This document shows positions 11,561-23,277 of a DNA stretch of 64,000 bases, piece after piece. Position 1 is the first letter of the stretch, and every line of letters starts with the position of its first letter. A program made the position numbers and the translations under genes. A model generated the notes under the pieces. The model was not told the DNA's origin, made no database searches, and saw only the letters and a program-made list of their open reading frames with translations. This DNA is from Utricularia gibba. Its lineage: Eukaryota > Streptophyta > Magnoliopsida > Lamiales > Lentibulariaceae. The DNA lies in contig NEEC01000017.1 of assembly GCA_002189035.1 (NCBI GenBank), forward strand, positions 558,001 to 622,000, given 5' to 3'.

Positions 11561-13431
11561 TGATAACACATATTTTTTTTAATATTTTTATAATATAAAA
11601 TTATCATGTTTTGTTATAATTTAGATCTTTTATGTGTGGCTTTTAATATTTTAATAATTTTTAGATTATTTACAATTTAATGTATAAAAATAGATTTCGT
11701 CCATGTTGTGATTACTAACATTTGGGTAAGTCTTCACAATAGATATTAGCAACAAATTGAATTTGAATTATATGCATCAAGTGAAGGTGGCATGTTCTGC
11801 AAGAGGGGATATAAAGGATTATCTTTATTGCCAACAATTAGTAGCTTCAAATCAGGAGTAATATGGAAGTCAAAAATAGTAAATGCTTTTAAAAATGAAA
11901 AGAGACAAAAAGACAGAAGATATTTTCAAGAGGAGATATTTTTTTTCAAACGTGAAGAGGAACTTCAACCAAAAGAAGTGAAGAAAGCAAGTTTGAGAAG
12001 AAGAACATCATTTATAGCACTTAATTGTAAAATCTAGTTTAGTCCTATTATTTTGAACACAGAACAAAAACTAATAGAGAATAAACTTAACTCTATTTTA
12101 TTATATATTTAAAATATTCAGTATTGTAGACTCTAGTTGTAACCATGATATTACTTTTTTTTTTAGTTTCAATATCTAAAGTTATGGTTTTAGCTTTCAA
12201 TGTGTGTGGTTAACTTGTAATAGATGCCATAAAATGTGATATGGTGGTGTGGGATTCAAATTTTCGCTTTGATCTACATTTTTACATGTTTGGTATCTGT
12301 TTTCGCATGCATTGGGAAGACTTAAGAGATAAAATAATTAGCAACATAAGTTACAAAATTGTGTTTTTATATTCCCTTCCAAAAAATAAAATGATTTTAT
12401 ATTATAATCCAAGACTCAAATTGTTCCAAAAAAATTAGAAATTTTGAAAAGCTTCAATTCCTTTTGAAGGACTCTATTCCATACTCTAAAAAATTTGAAT
12501 CACTTTTTTAAAGTTGGAACTATACCAGATAAAACTTTGGATATAAACAAAGGCCTGTATTTAAAGTTGAGACTAAACATATCATTTATAGGAACAATGT
12601 ACAACAATCAAGGTATTTTTATAAAATATGAAATTTTAGTGTTACATGACTATGGAGTTGGTGAGAAGTGACTGGATGCATAAGTTTAGATATTTTAAAA
12701 AATTCATTATTTAGTTTATATTTTATAATGAAATATGAATCCATCAATTTTTCTATTTGCATTATTAATGTTTCACACTAAAAAGAACATTATTCAAAAG
12801 ACATGACAATAAGTATAGATATTTTGATAATTTTATTAAAGAACATTATTCAAAAGATATGACAATAAGTATAGATATTTTGATAATTTTATTATAAATT
12901 CTATTACAAATAGTTTTCAAATAAATAATTAATTAATTTTAAATAAAACCTTATATCAAACTAATATTATTCTTAAAACATGGATTCAATCTAAAATTAA
13001 ATTTGATTCAATTATTTTAAAATTAAAGTGAAGAATAGGTTCAATTCTTTAATTTTATTTTTTAAAAATAATTTAAATTCGTTTTTTAAAAAAGGGATAC
13101 TACTCACATTTAATCCACAAATAAGTTAAAATATTTTATAAAGCGAGGTGTAAATGGAACACAACGTGCATTCAATGGATGGTGTTGGCGGCCCAATATG
13201 TCCGAAGCGTAAAAGCCCATAACGTGTGGCATGGCATTTTGAAGCAGTCCTTTGGACACGTAAAATTGTTGTAGAATGAAGTTGTGATGTGGGAAGCACG
13301 AAAACGTGGGTATTATTCTTTTTAGTAAAAAAAGCTTTTGGGTCACACCACACGTATAATATATGTTATAAACAGCTTGAAGCCAAGATTTGTTGGGTTG
13401 AGGCTCATCATGTAGGAGATGGCTTATGGAT
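11561..13431. other. AT-rich spacer with one small tandem duplication
   Basis: No convincing gene was found. A 57-bp tandem duplication (AGAACATTATTCAAAAGA...) occupies about 12782-12897. The end (from about 13100) is the 3' flank of GRP locus B. Confidence 0.5.
12782..12897. repeat. Tandem duplication, two copies of about 57 bp
   Basis: Two adjacent, almost identical copies of an AT-rich unit containing ATGACAATAAGTATAGATAT. They differ at one or two positions. Confidence 0.8.
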
Positions 13432-14298
13432 TTAGAAGCCTCCACCGCCGGAGCCGGAGCCGACACCGACGCCTTGTCCGGAGCCGCCTCCCACACCTAT
13501 CCCTACACCGATCCCCACGCCGATGCCCACCCCGCCGCCACCAATTCCACGTCCAACTCCAAATCCGCCGCCTGTGCCTCCCCCGAAACCGGCTCCACCA
13601 CCAAACCCGCTTCCACTACCTCCACCTGCGCCTCCGCCTCCGCCTCCACCGCCGCCACCTCCTCCACCGGCTCCTCCGAAACCTCCACCGGCGCCGAATC
13701 CACTTCCAGAGCCTCCACCTCCGCCACCGCCACCACCACCTCCTCCTCCTCCTCCTCCACCTGCACCGCCGATACCTCCACCGGCACCAAATCCGCTTCC
13801 TTGTCCATATCCTCCTCCGGAACCTCCACCTCCACCGCCGCCACCTCCACCGCCTCCTCCTCCACCGCCTATGCCTCCTCCAGCTCCAAATCCGCTTCCT
13901 TGTCCATATCCTCCTCCACCACCGCCGCCACCACCACCACCTCCTCCTCCGCCGCCTATGCCTCCCCCAGCACCATATCCGCCTCCTTGTCCATATCCTC
14001 CTCGAGGACCTCCACCATCGTCACCATCCCATAGCCGCCCCGGGGGCCTCTATTGTAGCCGTCATCTCGTCCACCCCATCCTCCACGGTACCCACCCAAC
14101 GCCGCCGTCCACCCCAACCTCCACCGTAGCTACCCCAATGCCGCCGTCCGCCCCATCCCGGGCCACGATCATCCCAATCATCACCATCCTCCATTGATCA
14201 GGGCGTATCCCATCTCCCAAACTACAGACACTCAAAGTTAGCCCCACAATGAGAAGTAACGCCAGAGAGCAGATACGTCGCTGTGAGAAACAACCCAT
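13432..14298 (-). pseudogene. Glycine-rich protein locus B (Tyr/Arg-rich N-terminal type), frameshifted
   Basis: The ATG at 14296-14298 opens a signal peptide, MGCFSQRRICSLALLLIVGL. An upstream in-frame GTG at 14317 is not a plausible start. About three single-base shifts between 14010 and 14195 break a Trp/Arg/Tyr/Gly-rich linker, with a TGA at 14062-14064. The original frame then resumes as pure Gly-rich sequence with GGYGQGSGFGAGGGIGGG modules. It ends in a (G-V/I)n tail and a TAA at 13432-13434. The linker is like that of locus G, so G is its closest relative here. It would have been a secreted, Tyr-rich wall protein. Now a pseudogene, unless the indels are consensus errors. Confidence 0.75.
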
Positions 14299-14355
14299 GA
14301 TTGCTTCGCTTCGCTTCACTCACCACTGTATGCCACTCTGCTCCCATTGCAGAGA

Positions 14356-14363
14356 ATTTATAG
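14356..14363 (-). promoter_or_regulatory. TATA box of GRP locus B
   Basis: CTATAAAT on the minus strand, about 58 bp before the ATG. Confidence 0.75.
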
Positions 14364-14399
14364 CTCATCATAGGAAAGACCCAGCCAATGACGCGTTTG

Positions 14400-15292
14400 A
14401 GTGGATGGGAAGTAGCATTTATTGCTGACGAACTCGAAATGCAGGGCAAAGTCAAAACGCTGCCCCACCCCTACAAAACTTCAACTCCTGCAGGACATTT
14501 AAAAAACACCAAATCAAATTAAATAATTGTTTCGAGTCGGAGACAACTCCACTGACAGCAGAATCCATCTTCTGTTAATCTTCTTACACCTCTCTGAGTT
14601 ACTACAAAAATGTCTAAAACGAAATAGGGAAAGGCCTTGTTTTGTTCATCTGATACTTCATTACTGAACAATCAATCGACAACCCACTCTGTCCCTAAAA
14701 AAAAAAAGAACTCAACAGTGTAACTATTTGATACTTGCTGACTTTCATTGGGCGTTGAAAAAGCCAGTTCAACATGTGCTGACCGGTTCAACAAGAACAA
14801 GTGATCAATCCATGAAATGACAGAGAGAGACATTACATTTATCCACAGCCACAACTCTCGACCTAATTGTTGCCCACTTGCCGTTCCTCTTGTAGTGTTT
14901 CAAACGGGTGAGCCCACACACACACCTTCCGATGGGATTAAGAGCCATCCTTATGGAAAAATAGAGAGAATTCAGAACTCATGGAGCTGTTTAGGGAGAA
15001 CTGGGAAGCATGAATCATTCTATTCTATTTGGAGATTCTGACAGGCGAAGTGATTATTCTAGCAGTGCAGTCTAATGCAAAACCGATGTCTCAAGAACTT
15101 TCAACCGTAGGCTATTCAATAGTTTCATTGATCCGCAGTGATTATCATCAGTTGGACACAGGATAAATATTTGTAGAGTGGGACAGCAAATACAGTTTAG
15201 CGCTAGGGCTTATAAATAACATATACCAACACTCTTTTCAATTTATGTGAAGCTTATTTTCGTGTGTAATAACATATGTTAATGCCCCATGA
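14400..15292. other. Intergenic spacer, no gene seen
   Basis: Upstream DNA of locus B and unremarkable spacer. The segment 15205-15290 (ACATATACCAACACTC..TGTGAAGCTT) is an older, diverged copy of the C/D 3' flank at 15910-15970 and 25760-25830. Confidence 0.5.
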
Positions 15293-16002
15293 GTGCGTCA
15301 TTATGGTAATAAGATATATTATTATCCTAAATGGTCAAAAACACATTGGAGATGGCACAAATTGTGGCATAGATGCGATCTCTCCGGTAAGATGGCCGTA
15401 GAACCCTTTATTTCTACAAGAGCAATCGCCATTTCTTTCCAAAGGTGATATTTGATGTGGTTAAGTCTTTGAGGGTGATAAATTTGGACTTATTAATGGA
15501 ATTTGCACTTCATTTCGAGAGATGGGAGGGGTGAACCCAACCAAAGAAGAAAATCAGTCGACAAGGACGAATCAGTCGTCCCTCCGATGCCTACCAGATG
15601 GAATTTGCACTTCATTTCAATTCACACAGCAAGTGTAGTTTCAAGAGGAAAAAATAGAAGAGAAGACCCTAATACTTTTGGTGGAGACTGGAGATCCTCA
15701 AATCTTGCCTCCGGTCTGGTAAGGATCTGCAAATGAAGAACCTATAGTTATTGCTCTTCCATTTTTCGCATATCATCATTTGAATAATCATTTTTTAGCG
15801 AATAAGTCTTAATCCTTTCCACAGTCGTGTCTTGAAAATCACATGTAGGAATAGGATAACTTAGATCACTATGTAACTTTCCAGATTAGGGTTTATGATA
15901 TGGTTCAACTTACCAACACTTTATTTGTTTTTCGATGATGTGAAGCTTCTTATATTATTACCCAATGAGGAAAGTACACTGTTTGTTGCGATAAGCATCG
16001 TA

Positions 16003-16731
16003 TCAATGTCCTCCGCCGCCACCTGACCCGCTGCCAACTCCGACACCCCGAGCACCACCACCTACGCCTACGCCAACTCCAACACCGACGCCCACTCCTA
16101 CTCCGATCCCATGTCCACCTCCACCGATCCCACCACCGGCACCGGCGCCGATTCCTCCGCCAGCTCCGAATCCGCCGCCACTACCTGCACCGGCACCGAA
16201 TCCACTGCCTTGCCCGAATCCCCCACCTGGGCCTCCACCACCGCTTCCACCTCCGCCACCTCCCCCGGCACCGAATCCCCCACCAGGGCCACCACTTCCG
16301 ACACCTGCACCAAACCCGCTGCCTTGGCCGAATCCTCCACCGGGGCCTCCGCCACCGCTTCCACTTCCGCCTCCTCCGCCGGCACCGAATCCGCCACCAG
16401 GGCCACCACTGCCAACACCTGCACCAAACCCGCTACCTTGACCGAATCCTCCACCCGGGCCTCCACCACCGCTTCCACCTCCGCCTCCTCCCCCGGCCCC
16501 GAATCCTCCACCAGGGCCACCGCTGCCTATTCCTGCACCGAATCCGCTACCTTGCCCGAATCCCCCTCTCGGACCCCCACCGCCGCCCCCACTTCCACCA
16601 CCACCACCAGCTCCAAAGCCACTCCCTGCCCTTCTCCCCCAGTCAGACTGTCCGAAACAGTTTGCACTCAAACTCAGTCCCAGAATTAGAAGGAGCCCCA
16701 GGGCAGATTGCCATCTTCTCGAGAAACCCAT
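16003..16731 (-). CDS. Secreted glycine-rich cell-wall-type protein C, intact (242 aa)
   Basis: The predicted protein starts at MGFSRRW (ATG 16729-16731), chosen because this start is shared by all paralogues. An in-frame ATG four codons upstream is less likely. Residues 1 to about 25 form a signal peptide ending near SANCFG. A short QSDWGRRAG linker follows, then four GFGQGSGFG-centred modules of Gly with Ser, Ala and Pro. The C-terminus has a long alternating Gly-Val stretch and ends GGGGGH. A single uninterrupted exon, with no cysteine after the signal peptide. Family: plant glycine-rich structural proteins, secreted to the wall. Its duplicate D is broken, so C is the only intact member with the Gly-Val tail. 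Confidence 0.85.
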   Translation of the reverse strand: MGFSRRWQSALGLLLILGLSLSANCFGQSDWGRRAGSGFGAGGGGGSGGGGGGPRGGFGQGSGFGAGIGSGGPGGGFGAGGGGGGGSGGGGPGGGFGQGSGFGAGVGSGGPGGGFGAGGGGGSGSGGGGPGGGFGQGSGFGAGVGSGGPGGGFGAGGGGGGGSGGGGPGGGFGQGSGFGAGAGSGGGFGAGGGIGAGAGGGIGGGGHGIGVGVGVGVGVGVGVGGGARGVGVGSGSGGGGGH

Positions 16732-16783
16732 TTCCAAACACACTCACTCCACTCCGCTTGCCGATATGCCTCCAAAAGAGAGT

Positions 16784-16880
16784 TATTTATAGCCCACATC
16801 CGCGACGCAAAAAGATAAGGTAAAAATGGCTTTACTCTCTGGGAAGTAGCATTCAACGAGGCCACATTAGGGATAGTCAA
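16784..16880 (-). promoter_or_regulatory. Promoter of C: TATA box and distal TTGAC core
   Basis: CTATAAATA lies at 16784-16792 on the minus strand, 53-61 bp before the ATG. A TTGAC core is at 16876-16880, beyond a CATTCAACG element. The proximal TTGAC seen in later paralogues is absent. Confidence 0.65.
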
Positions 16881-17800
16881 CCTGGCCTTCTCCACCAATC
16901 TGAACCCAAGACTCCAAACACAAGAAAAGAATGTGAACGCCGAGAAACTCAGATACAATACATAGATGTAGCGTATTAAATCATTGCCGACATTTTGCAT
17001 ACAACACTCAAGTTGACTTCGCCCACGAATATGTATAGTCAATTTGGCGACTGAATCAAGAAAACTGTCGTTAGTGCAATAAAATATAAAATATCAATAG
17101 GGACTTAAGAGTGTTTTAAAAACCAAATAGCAAATATATGGTACATTTTTTATCACCCCAAAACCCATAGGCATACCTACAATATCTATTAAAACAAATA
17201 AGCTCATATTAAAATTTAAATGTGAAATAATCAAGTATATAAAAATATTAATAATTGAATAAACTTATTTTTCTAATATAATTTATGTTTATTATGTATT
17301 TAAATTTTATATGTATTCGTTTGATTTATCGTATTCTGAATTTCAACAATATACTTAGGTGGATGTAAGCGTTGCGTATCGCACAACGTTCATTTTCAAT
17401 TAGCTTGGGCTAATGTGTGTGTATGACATTTTCTTTACTTCTTCCATGAAGTAAAACACACTTTCGTGTCTCGTAACTTGGTACCACACGTAACCGGTGA
17501 GGAATTCCGGAGGGCTGATTACTGGGCCTTGACGCATTACTCGCTTGAATACAGTTTGAAAGTGAGACGTAAAAGTGATATCGAGGGATTTACGGGTATA
17601 TGAAGTTTGAAGAGCAAGGGCATGATGAGCATAAGAAATGTTATTTGTCACTTGTATTGAGTTTATGTTGCAGATTTGCACAAGAAGAAAGACTGCAAGT
17701 AGTAGGATATATGTATAAAACAGTTATGAGAGATTAAACCGAGTCAGCCATGGATAGTGTGATATGATGATTTCCCTTTTCACGTCAGGCTCACCATAAA

Positions 17801-18225
17801 AGCGATATTGAGGGATTTACGGGTATATGAAGTGTGAAGAGCAAGGGCGTGATGAGCATAAGAAATGTTATTTGTCACTTGTAAGTAACTTACATTCTTC
17901 AATGTACATGAGGTATATAGACTCAAAAAATTAGCCGTTACTAAATAGATAATGTATTCTTGCCGTTGTTACCATCATTTTTTTCTAATCCTCTTGCGCA
18001 TAGGTCGGTTGCTTGTTCAGACCTACAAGCTGAGTGAGCATGGACTTGGGTCATCTCCTTGTGTGCCGTCTCCTTAGTATTTGATCCATATTTGCTATAA
18101 GCCCATTTCATGGAATTAGGATCAAAGATGATGAGGCCCATGTCTTTGTTATGTCTTCTCTTTACTTTCTTAGCAGCAGAAGCGTTCCTACGTGATCCCC
18201 TAGAGTTCTCAGTTTCTGCATCAGC
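17801..18225 (-). repeat. 3'-side LTR of copia no. 3
   Basis: Direct match to 24596-25020, located just after the pol remnant. In the element's sense it is followed by a leader copy and a partial LTR tail (17571-17800). Confidence 0.7.
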
Positions 18226-18615
18226 TTTATTCTCACACAATTCATTCTTCAATTCATCGTGATCAACCTTCATTCCTCCTTGAGGGTGAGGCTGAGGTAA
18301 AATCGCATACTCTGTAGGATTGTGACGTAACCCTAACAATTCCCTAATTTGGGAGAATTGCTTCGAAAATAGGATTTCGTGAGGATGTTTGCGACTTTCT
18401 TCTCTGATGGTAGATACTCTAGCTTGATGCATCCTTATTTGATATAATCTCTCAAAACATGATATTTGATTCTAATATGCTTGGTTTTACCAAACATTAC
18501 CGGATCCTATGTGATGCTTATAGCTCACTTGTTGTCAATCCTTAAGATGAGTGGTCTCTGTATTTTACTTTCAAGTTTTCACATAAGTCATTGAGCATGA
18601 TTAGCAGCGGAAGCT
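17941..18615 (-). pseudogene. copia no. 3 RNase H, C-terminal half running into the LTR
   Basis: On the far side of the insertion the RNase H resumes with a SAANHAQ-type motif. It continues through frame changes to HIRIKYHVLRDYI and EEKVANILTKSLFSKQF, the usual copia pol C-terminus, at about 18320-18432. The open frame then runs through the polypurine region into LTR sequence and stops at 17941. Confidence 0.8.
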
Positions 18616-19821
18616 TGATGAACGTTAGAATGAGTTGCTAAATGTCGCAGTTTAGCACATTCAACGCATCAAAAGAAATTTATAAACCTAGTTATTCTAC
18701 TACACAAATCACATGAATTAATGTAGTGTGGCAAGTAAGGGTCGAATCCACAAGAAATAGTTGTAATTTCTTGAAGTTCATTGCATTTATTGAAAATAGG
18801 GGGTTTTCTGGGGTTTAGTTCTAACGTGGGTAAGATCTAAAATAACAATAACTGGAATAAACAAGTTGCAGGGGTGAAAAGGGATTAAAATTAAAGTGAA
18901 GGTAGAAAACATAAAATAAAAGTAATTTGGTTGGGTTTTACACCAGAGTCTGGCTCTTGTGTCACTCAAGAGAGCCCATAGGCTTAAACCTAGTTTTGGA
19001 ACGCTTAAAAACAGAGTAATAGTTTGCAGAAACAGAGCATGGTTCGCAGGAACAATAAAAGCGCGTTAAACTTAAAGGCAAACATGAAAAGCTTAATCAA
19101 GAACATGGTTAAACGTAGAAATAAGGTCTACAGAGGATTTATCGCTCACAATAAGGTGCAAGAACATAATAGAAAGCATGTAAACGTTGAAGGAAACAGC
19201 AGCTATTTGTCAACGAAATAGAAGTGCAGAAAATAAAAAATGAAGTGTCTAGCGGTTGCTCTCAGCTATAGATCTGCTGGAAATCAAGTTTCTAGGTGGA
19301 AAGATGGTGTAAACTCGTAGATCTAGAGGTCGCCGGAGAAATGAAGTTTCTCCTTGCTCCCGCTCGCTTCTGTTCGCTTTCTGTGCACTCTGCGTGCACA
19401 GTGTACCCCCGTTTCTCTCTCCCTTCCTTTTTCCCTTTTGGTGCTCAAACGTAAGGGCAGCTTGGTCTTTTACTCAGGCTTCTAGAATGGAGATCCCTTC
19501 TCCATATCTTATCTCTTCAGAAGGGCAGCTACTTTCGGCGGAAAGTGACTTTTGCACAGCTTTTCTGTCTCTTCTGACTTGTCAACGCAGAAAGTGCACT
19601 GCTACAGTACTAGCTCTTACCCTGGTAAGACTTAAAACATAGACTAGACAAAATATTAGAGTTTTCGGCTCAATTGTTGCCAATTGAGACTGTTTTCACA
19701 ATAAACATATCTCAACAGTCTAAATATGCAAAAGAAGACATTTTAGCACCCTAAGCAACATTTAACCCTACAAAACACACTTAAAAACATATATAAAAAC
19801 ACAATTAAAACGGTGTTATCA
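18616..19821. mobile_element. 1206-bp LTR-type insertion (probable solo LTR) with 5-bp target duplication
   Basis: The insert begins TGATGAACG and ends GTGTTATCA, so it has TG...CA ends. It is flanked by the direct repeat AAGCT (18611-18615 and 19822-19826). Removing it brings the two RNase H halves together in frame across the junction. It has no long open frame. A GGGTCGAATCCACAAGA stretch at 18748-18764 resembles text common in plant gypsy-type LTRs. I therefore read it as a solo LTR, most likely gypsy-like, though it could be a short nonautonomous LTR element. Confidence 0.85.
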
Positions 19822-19826
19822 AAGCT

Positions 19827-20115
19827 CCCGCAACATATTCGGCTTCAGGAGAGGATTGAGCCACTAAATCTTTTTTCCTGTTGTTCCAGCAAACGCTGCT
19901 GAACCTAAGGTAAATAGGTACCCGGTAGTGGATCTTAAATCCATTTCATCCCCTATGAAATCAGAATCTACAAACCTTTCGAGAATAGGGTTAGTATGCT
20001 TTTGAAAGTAAAGACCTAAAGATTTTGTGGAGTTCAAGTATCTGAAAATCTGTCTGGCGATTTTGAGATGCAGGGTGAGGGGTCTGTGCATGAAGCGAGA
20101 CAAGAACGTTACCAC
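19827..20115 (-). pseudogene. copia no. 3 RNase H, N-terminal half
   Basis: The translation has FVDSDFIGDEMDLRSTTGYL and then, after a one-base shift, VAQSSPEAEYVAG. These are the 'DAD-AG----RRS-SGY' and 'SSSEAEY-A' motifs of copia RNase H. The gene is cut at 19822-19826 by the 1.2-kb LTR-type insertion and resumes at 18615. Confidence 0.85.
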
Positions 20116-20148
20116 AAAGGTGATATCATGTCGGGTTGTCGTAAGATA

Positions 20149-21282
20149 TCATAGGGCTCCAACGATTTTCTGATATTCATGCATATTTTCAGCATTAGCT
20201 TCATCAGTTTGGTCGTGAGACTTATTTGAATGTTCTTTCTTTGACAACAGATTTGCTTTGAGCTTCAGGTACAGTGTGAACGGAGTGGCTGCCTCACTGA
20301 CGTGCATCATGTCATATCTGGTGAGTATGTCTTCAGTGTATTTTTGTTGGCTGAGGAACATATAGTCTTTGGATTGTATGATTTCTAGACCAAGGATATA
20401 CTGTGCCAGACCCAAGTCTGATAGATCAAATCATTCTTTGAGTTTTAGCTTTTGCTCCAAAATCATGGTTTCATTGTCTCCTGTAAGTAGAATGTCATCC
20501 ACATAGAAAGTGACAATGATTCTGCCAATATTAGACTCAAGTATGTATAATGTAGTATCATTTTGCTGTGTTGATAGCCAAGTTGTGTGAAATATTCATC
20601 AATTGTGGCATACCATTCCTTAGGCACTTGTTTGGGACCATATAAGGCCTTTTGAAGTTTGAGTACCTTGTGATCTCCATTTTTCATAGTGAAGCCAGGA
20701 TGTGGGAGTACATAGACATCTTCCTTTAGGGTCCCGTTTAGGAAGGCGTTTTTTACATCCAAATGATATAAGTTCCATCCTTGGCTAGCGGCATATGCGA
20801 TGACTCACTTGATGGTGTCTAATTTGGCCACCGGTGAAGGTATCCCAATAGTCAAGTCCCTCCTTTTGGAGATACCCCTTCGCAACTAACCATGATTTTA
20901 GTTTATTCATAGTGCCATCAGGATTGAGTTTGATCCTATATACCCATTTGAGGCCAATAGGCTTGACGTGAGCAGGTTTGTCCACCACTATCCATACTTG
21001 ATGTTTTTCAATAGCAGTTAACTCATTTTCCATGGACTCTTTCCATGCAGGATTTCGCAAGGCTTCATAAGGGCCTAGAGGTTCATGCATGAGGATACCT
21101 CGATCATAAATTTCATGAAGGGAGTCATACCCTCTGACAAGTTCCTCATCTAGATTTTGATCGGGGTTGTTGGATTGGAAATGAGGTATGTAACTGTCTT
21201 TCCCTGTTTCAAGTGCAAAACTGATGTCTGGTTCAGAGTTGTTTGAAGAATGCCTTGATGGTGAATGATCTTGGATTCTCAT
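20149..21282 (-). pseudogene. copia no. 3 reverse transcriptase remnant
   Basis: The N-terminal block has NPAWKESMENELTAIEKHQV and GLKWVYRIKLNPDGTMNKLK. The middle block has MDVKNAFLNGTLKEDVYVLP and ALYGPKQVPKEWYA. The YVDD box survives only in a shifted frame near 20500. The C-terminal connection reads AQYILGLEIIQSKDYMFLSQ. At least three frame changes make it inactive. Confidence 0.85.
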
Positions 21283-21408
21283 TGAATGCGTATTATTCTC
21301 GTTTTCCTCCTGAGTAGTTGTATCTTTAGATTCATAACTAGTGCTGTCATTGATATCGTCAGAGGAATTTTGCAGAATCTCATTGAGAGAATTGAGGTTT
21401 GGCTCCTG

Positions 21409-22401
21409 CTAGTATAAGTGACTATCTCGTTGTAGAACCTCATGTGTTGCTGTGCCTCCAATATTATCTGCCTCGATATTATCTTCATGATTAGTGACAT
21501 CAGTATCATGTTGTGCCTCCAGGATGCCAAAGAAGTCTTGACCTATGGGAAATCTAGATATTTCATCTGGAAATAATAAGTTTATTTGTTGATGATATAT
21601 GGATGAAGAGGTCTCTAGTGTCTGTTGCTTGGTTTCCCAGTCAAAGAATCGAGAATCATCCACAACTACATCAATACTTCGTTGGGTGACAATCCGGTTG
21701 ATGGTAGGAACATATATCCTATATATTTGGGGTACTTTCAGAGTATCCCAAGAAAATTCCAATCTGTGAATGATTTTCTAGTTTAGTCCTTTGCTCCTTT
21801 GAGATGAATACATAGCTCAAGGATCCAAATACTTTCAAGTGTTCCAAATTCGGTGCACTACCATACCACATTTCATATGGGGTTTTTCCTCCAGGTACAC
21901 CTTTGGTAGGCAGGCGGTTGAGGAGAAAAATAAAAGTATGAACAGCTTCTCTCCAGAAGTGATGGGTAACTTATGATCTAGCATGAGGCATCGAGCCATG
22001 TTCATAATAGTTCGGTTTTTTCGTTCACTGATGCCATTCTGTTATGGAGTGTAGGGAACGTTGAAGCGATGCACAATACCATTCTCGGTGCAGAGGTTCT
22101 CTATATCCTTTGACTTGTATTCCTCACCATTGTCGGTATGAAGAGTAATAATCTTAATGTTGCTTTGAGTCTCTGCTAGCACCTTGAAGGTCTTGAAATA
22201 ATTCGTTGCTTTAGATTTATGTTTGAGGAAATAGGCCCAAGTGTACTTGGAAGAATCTTCTGTGAAAATGATATAGTACCTGTTTCCTCCTAGTGTGTTG
22301 ACACGCATAGGACCACAAATGTCGCTGGTGACCAGCTGAAGTTTTGCCTCTGATATTGCTGGTCTTCGTTTAAACAAACTCCTGCTCATTTTTCCTAGCA
22401 A
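21409..22401 (-). pseudogene. copia no. 3 integrase remnant
   Basis: The integrase core (22042-22401) contains LVTSDICGPMRVNTLGGNRY with the first catalytic Asp and ITLHTDNGEEYKSKD with the second. It ends at a stop after NVPYTP. The C-terminal part resumes in other frames, with an integrase tail at 21409-21762 (EFSWDTLKVPQIYRIYVPT). The hAT-type insertion at 22454-23012 separates this block from the protease. Confidence 0.85.
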
Positions 22402-22453
22402 GCAGGTGCTGCAAGGCTCAAAGCATGGGTGCAGTTCGGGTATGCCTGATATT

Positions 22454-23012
22454 TAGGGATGAAAGTTAAAGTCAAGCCCATGGACCGGCCCGGCCTGGCC
22501 CTAAAAAACATCGGGCTAGGGCCTATACATTAATGACCTGAAAGATTGTCGGGCTTTTTAGCCTGAAGCCCTAAGCCCTAAGGGCTGATTGGGCTTCAGG
22601 CCTTAAAGCCCGACGAGCCTAGGGTCAATTTAAAAATAGAATTTTTATATATAATAATTATAATTATTTTTAATTTTGAATAATTTAAATTCATTTTATA
22701 TATACTATTTTATTTTAAATATAAATAATTTGAATTAATAATTTATATAATAATTTTAAATTTTTTTCTATAAATTATTTAAATAATATTAAAATATATA
22801 TTAATGTTTACTATTTTTAAAAAAAATTTTATTGATTATATGGTAAGCCCGTGGGCCGGATAAGGCCAGCCCGACCCTATGAATAATCAGGCTAGGGCCA
22901 CGTTAATCTTATTTTTATGTGATCGGGCTTTAGCCTGACCCTAGCCCGAAACTTAGCGAGGCCCTCTGAAATAGGGTTGGCCTAGCCCGGCCTTACCCAA
23001 CTTTCATCTCTA
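22454..23012. mobile_element. 559-bp nonautonomous hAT-type element
   Basis: The ends are inverted repeats TAGGGATGAAAGTT and TAGAGATGAAAGTT (13 of 14 match). They are flanked by near-identical 8-bp duplications CTGATATT (22446-22453) and CTGATACT (23013-23020), which is diagnostic of hAT transposition. Subterminal regions contain repeated GGCCCGGCC/GGGCTTTAGCC text around an AT-rich core. It has no coding capacity. A piece resembling the core occurs at 5705-5785. Confidence 0.85.
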
Positions 23013-23277
23013 CTGATACTGTACCCTGAGATTTTGTTTTTACTACTGCAGTATCTGGAACTACAAAACTGAGTAGCTCGTTAGTGTGAAGACAATTAAC
23101 AGGAAAGAGTCGATTTACCATTTGAACTTTGAACACAAGGTTTTGATTGTGATCAATCAGCATGCAAGTACAGTCTTCCAGGTGTATCTTGTATCTTTTT
23201 TCGATGAATTGACTAGCACTTAATAGATTGTGTGATGCACCAGGGACATAGAAGACCTCAATGAGCTTGAGAAGGCA

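Larger units (their letters stand above)
15293..17565. repeat. Left copy of the 2.3-kb C/D segmental duplication
   Basis: This block, containing GRP locus C and its flanks, matches 25024-27395 (locus D) over its whole length. The match includes the 3' flank, coding region, promoter and about 800 bp upstream. Similarity stops abruptly at ...AGTGAGACG on the right, where the copia element begins. Confidence 0.85.

Noticed and set aside
13523-14197. Long plus-strand Pro-rich frames here and opposite nearly every GRP (for example 37991-38587, 40618-41331, 46099-46881, 56041-56877)
   Set aside because: They are the shifted antisense image of GGN codons. They lack signal peptides and plant Pro-rich family motifs, and they run through GRP promoters or 3' flanks.
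13432-14298. Intron explanation for the frame changes in B
   Set aside because: The sequence between the shifts codes for Tyr/Arg/Gly text matching locus G in each successive frame, so small indels fit better than splicing.
14296-14319. GTG start 21 bases upstream of the ATG in locus B, and similar GTG starts at I and O
   Set aside because: Nuclear plant genes start at ATG, and the ATG gives the family-typical signal peptide.
18748-18764. tRNA B-box-like GGGTCGAATCC
   Set aside because: No matching A box or cloverleaf arms. It lies inside the LTR-type insertion.
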